Of a stretch of 7,634 bases of DNA, positions 5,412-7,634 are shown piece by piece. Position 1 is the stretch's first letter; every line of letters begins with the position of its first letter. This DNA is from an uncultured Clostridia bacterium (GTDB taxonomy: Bacteria; Bacillota; Clostridia; Oscillospirales; Acutalibacteraceae). The notes beneath the pieces were generated by a model. That model was not told where the DNA came from. It did not search any database and saw only the letters and a program-made list of their open reading frames with translations. The stretch spans positions 1 through 7,634 of the forward strand of contig CALGGQ010000403.1 of NCBI GenBank assembly GCA_937915775.1, in the 5' to 3' direction. Both the position numbers and the translations under genes were made by a program.

Positions 5412-6195
5412 GCTCCCTGTTCAGCCGATCGGCGACGGCGTTTATCTGCTCAACGAATTTGACGGCACGAACTGCTATCTCGTCATCGGCAGCGAAAAAG
5501 CGCTGCTGATTGACTGCGGCACCGGCTTTTGCGATTTGCGCGGTGCGGCGGAGGCGCTGTGCAGCGTGCCGGTTATCTGCGCCGCAACGCACGGTCATGT
5601 GGACCATATCGGCGGCGCCGGTCAGTTTGAGGCAATTTACGTGCACGAGGACGACTGCCGCCTGCTCAACAAAATACAGATGTCAACGGCGGCGCGCAAG
5701 CTGTTTCTCGCCGGGAACGGCGCGGTGAAAGCGCACGGCTTCACCGTAAAAGATGTGAAGCGATATGCCCATAAGCCCACACTGCTGCCAATGAAGGACG
5801 GCGACACCTTTAATTTGGGCGACAGGGTGATAACAGTACGCCACACGCCCGGTCACACAAAGGGCAGCGTTGCCCTCATCGACGAGAAAGCGAAAATCAT
5901 CTTCAGCGGCGACAACGTGTGTGATGCGCTGTGGATGCACCTGCCGGGCAGTACCAGTCTGGAGGAATGGCTGCCGTCGGCAGAGTGGCTGTACGAAAAA
6001 AGCAAGGAATACCGCATTTTCTGGGGACACCGCACGCCGCAGCTGACGACGGATTATATCGGTCAGGTCATTGACTGGGGCAAGGCAATCATCCGCGACA
6101 ACCCGAAAAATTCCCTGCTGCCGCAAACAAAACAGTATCCGCCGCAGAGCGACGGAATTCTCTATAAAACCAACCATATTCATGCGAAAGGATGA
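5404..6195 (+). CDS. MBL-fold metallo-hydrolase in the alpha-glucoside operon
   Basis: A 263-residue soluble metallo-beta-lactamase-fold hydrolase with a complete di-metal site: H63-x-H65-x-D67-H68 (THGHVDHIGG), H151 (TPGHTKGS), bridging D170 (FSGDN) and H209 (WGHRTP). These are glyoxalase II-like ligands, so hydrolysis of a thioester, ester or lactone is possible, but no specific substrate can be read from the sequence. There is no N-terminal signal. The TTG start overlaps the glucosidase stop by 8 bases and has GAGGGTG 7 bases upstream. The symporter gene starts 5 bases after its stop, so all three genes appear to form one transcript. Its place between a glucosidase and a transporter suggests a role in processing the imported glucoside or a product, for example an acylated or lactone form (inference only). 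Confidence 0.87.
   Translation: MNKLPVQPIGDGVYLLNEFDGTNCYLVIGSEKALLIDCGTGFCDLRGAAEALCSVPVICAATHGHVDHIGGAGQFEAIYVHEDDCRLLNKIQMSTAARKLFLAGNGAVKAHGFTVKDVKRYAHKPTLLPMKDGDTFNLGDRVITVRHTPGHTKGSVALIDEKAKIIFSGDNVCDALWMHLPGSTSLEEWLPSAEWLYEKSKEYRIFWGHRTPQLTTDYIGQVIDWGKAIIRDNPKNSLLPQTKQYPPQSDGILYKTNHIHAKG
6186..6192 (+). promoter_or_regulatory. Ribosome binding site favouring the GTG start of the symporter
   Basis: GAAAGGA ends 8 bases before a GTG at 6201. The in-frame ATG at 6192 would leave no spacing from this site, so GTG 6201 is the better start. It would make the first residues MSDNITNPVEEK. Confidence 0.6.
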
Positions 6196-6200
6196 TACCC

Positions 6201-7574
6201 GTGAGTGACAACATCACTAATCCCGTTGAGGAAAAGGTCAAGCTCTCGAGCAAGCTCTGGCTCTGCTCGGCGGACTGCTTTTGCTCCGCTTTGAACGGTC
6301 TGCTGACCGGCGGCGGAATGACCTACTTTTTCACCAAGTTTTTAGGCTTATCCGAAGGGCGCGCCAGCACGGTCTGGATTATCTTTGCCATCTGGAACGC
6401 GCTCAACGACCCACTGTTCGGCTATATTTCCGACAGGACGAAATCGAAGCTCGGCAGGCGCATTCCGTACATCCGCTACGGCTCATTCTTCTACGCGCTG
6501 TTCTTCGTTCTCACATGGGTGAAGTGGCCGCTCGGCAATTCGCAGACGGCGCTGTTCATTCAGATGCTCGCCACGCTGTTCCTGTTTGACACGCTGTACA
6601 CGGCGATTGCAACCTCGCTGTACGTGATGCCATATACGATGGCGGTATCCAACAAGGCGCGCGGCAACATCTTTATCCTGAAAATCTTCTTTTCCCTCGT
6701 GTCGCTCGGCGTGCCGCTTGTGCTTTTTCCGATTATTAAGCCCGAGGTCGGCGCCAACCCGAAGCCGTTCCAGCTCACGATGGCGGCAATCGGTCTGGCG
6801 GCGTTCCTGGTGATTTTCGTCTCCACCTTCTTCTATCAGGAAAAGGTGACCACCGACATTGACGAGAACACGGAAAACATTTTTAAATCCGTTATCACCT
6901 GCTTCAAAAACCGTTCGTTTATTGTATTTGAAATACTTTCATTCTCGGTTATCTTTATCCAGACGATATTGATGCAGGGCGTCATTTACTACTTCGATGA
7001 ATTCAATCTGCCGATGTACTACGCCTACGGCGCGCTCGGGCTTGGCGCGGTAGTGGGCATCATCCTCTGGGCGACAAAGGTAAAGACCTGGGGCGTCAAA
7101 AAATGCGCGTTCATTATGTGCATGGTGTTTGCCATCGGCGCGACGGCGATGGCAATCTTCGGAAAGAATAACATCGTTGCCGTCATCGGCTTCTTTACGG
7201 CAGGCACATGCTTTGCCGGCGGTATGTACATCGTGCCGCTGATGAACGGCGATGTGATCGACTATGACGAGAGCGTGACCGGCTCACGCCGCGAGGGCAT
7301 GTACGCCGGCGTGAACAGCCTGATTACCAAGCCCGCCATCAGCTTTGCAAACTCCGCGTTCATTATGATAGCAAGCGCCTTCGGTTACGATAACACGCTC
7401 ACCAAGGGCATGCAGAGCGACCTTGCCAAGCAGGGCATCCTCGTCGCATGGATGGCCATTCCGGCGGCGCTGCTCATCATCTGCGCCATCAGCCTGAAAT
7501 TCTATCCGCTTGCGGGCGAAAAATGGAATGAAACCAAAGACAAACTGATGGCATTGCATAGCAAGCAGGATTAA
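6201..7574 (+). CDS. GPH-family (MelB-like) sugar:cation symporter
   Basis: A 457-residue integral membrane protein of the glycoside-pentoside-hexuronide:cation symporter family within the MFS, with about 12 hydrophobic helices. The signature IWNALNDPLFGYISDR followed by KLGRR (about 64-86) aligns by eye with MelB helix II and the following loop. MelB Asp59 is kept as D70 and Asn58 as N69, while MelB Asp55 is Asn here (N66) and MelB Arg52 aligns with Ala63. The central loop around EKVTTDIDENTENIFKS separates the two six-helix halves. A GDVIDYDE motif in the C-terminal half is typical of the family. It probably imports the alpha-glucoside split by the operon's GH13 enzyme; no phosphotransferase component is present, so unphosphorylated sugar is expected. 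It is the last gene of the operon, with a terminator after it. Confidence 0.87.
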   Translation: MSDNITNPVEEKVKLSSKLWLCSADCFCSALNGLLTGGGMTYFFTKFLGLSEGRASTVWIIFAIWNALNDPLFGYISDRTKSKLGRRIPYIRYGSFFYALFFVLTWVKWPLGNSQTALFIQMLATLFLFDTLYTAIATSLYVMPYTMAVSNKARGNIFILKIFFSLVSLGVPLVLFPIIKPEVGANPKPFQLTMAAIGLAAFLVIFVSTFFYQEKVTTDIDENTENIFKSVITCFKNRSFIVFEILSFSVIFIQTILMQGVIYYFDEFNLPMYYAYGALGLGAVVGIILWATKVKTWGVKKCAFIMCMVFAIGATAMAIFGKNNIVAVIGFFTAGTCFAGGMYIVPLMNGDVIDYDESVTGSRREGMYAGVNSLITKPAISFANSAFIMIASAFGYDNTLTKGMQSDLAKQGILVAWMAIPAALLIICAISLKFYPLAGEKWNETKDKLMALHSKQD

Positions 7575-7593
7575 AAAACACAATAATAAATAT

Positions 7594-7624
7594 CCACCCG
7601 CATAGCGGGTGGTATTTCATTTTC
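7594..7624 (+). terminator. Terminator of the alpha-glucoside operon
   Basis: An 8-bp GC-rich stem, CCACCCGC (7594-7601) with GCGGGTGG (7605-7612), around the loop ata, followed by the U-rich stretch TATTTCATTTTC. It lies 19 bases after the symporter stop. The remaining bases to 7634 show nothing recognisable. Confidence 0.8.
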
Positions 7625-7634
7625 GGGCATAGCC

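Overview
The window looks like two pieces of DNA joined near position 900. The right-hand piece (about 903-7634) reads as a chromosomal segment of an anaerobic, probably gut-dwelling Clostridia-type Firmicute. Reasons: nearly every gene has a strong Shine-Dalgarno sequence, sigma-A-like TTGACA/TATAAT promoters are easy to find, there is a rubrerythrin of the NADH-peroxidase type with an N-terminal rubredoxin module, and intergenic gaps are packed with hairpins. The left-hand piece (1 to about 900) differs in base and codon use. It carries the degraded 3' end of an AlbA/AAA-type ATP-binding protein, a small excisionase-like helix-turn-helix protein and a further short gene. That is typical accessory cargo and would fit a Bacteroidales-type mobile region, but the taxonomic guess for this piece is weak.

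Layout: (1) 2-344, a broken gene end, then a hairpin terminator at 391-430. (2) 453-767, the HTH protein, and 770 onward, a second small gene whose native reading stops at the junction near 900. (3) 789-1949 (minus), a calcineurin-like phosphoesterase with a complete catalytic core, cut at the same junction so that its last ~37 residues are read from foreign DNA. (4) 1950-2136, divergent promoters. (5) 2137-2796, a rubrerythrin with two N-terminal metal ribbons. (6) 2797-3112, a 316-base gap with a terminator, a stack of hairpins, a 47-base near-copy of the rubrerythrin 3' end (a relic of a second copy) and a second terminator. (7) 3113-3610, a LURP-one-related (YxjI-like) protein, closed by a 21-bp-stem terminator. 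(8) 3744-7574, a tight three-gene operon: GH13 alpha-glucosidase, MBL-fold hydrolase and GPH-family sugar symporter, ending in a terminator at 7594-7624.

The operon suggests import of a short alpha-glucoside by cation symport and its cytoplasmic hydrolysis. The Val after the GH13 nucleophile points to alpha-1,6 links such as isomaltose. The MBL protein between them is translationally coupled to the glucosidase, but its role is unknown. The rubrerythrin likely reduces peroxide. No CRISPR array, rRNA, tRNA or complete insertion sequence was seen. The items most worth checking are the junction near 900, the rubrerythrin relic with its hairpin-rich spacer, and the MBL enzyme inside a sugar operon. 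No clearly new multi-gene system is visible.
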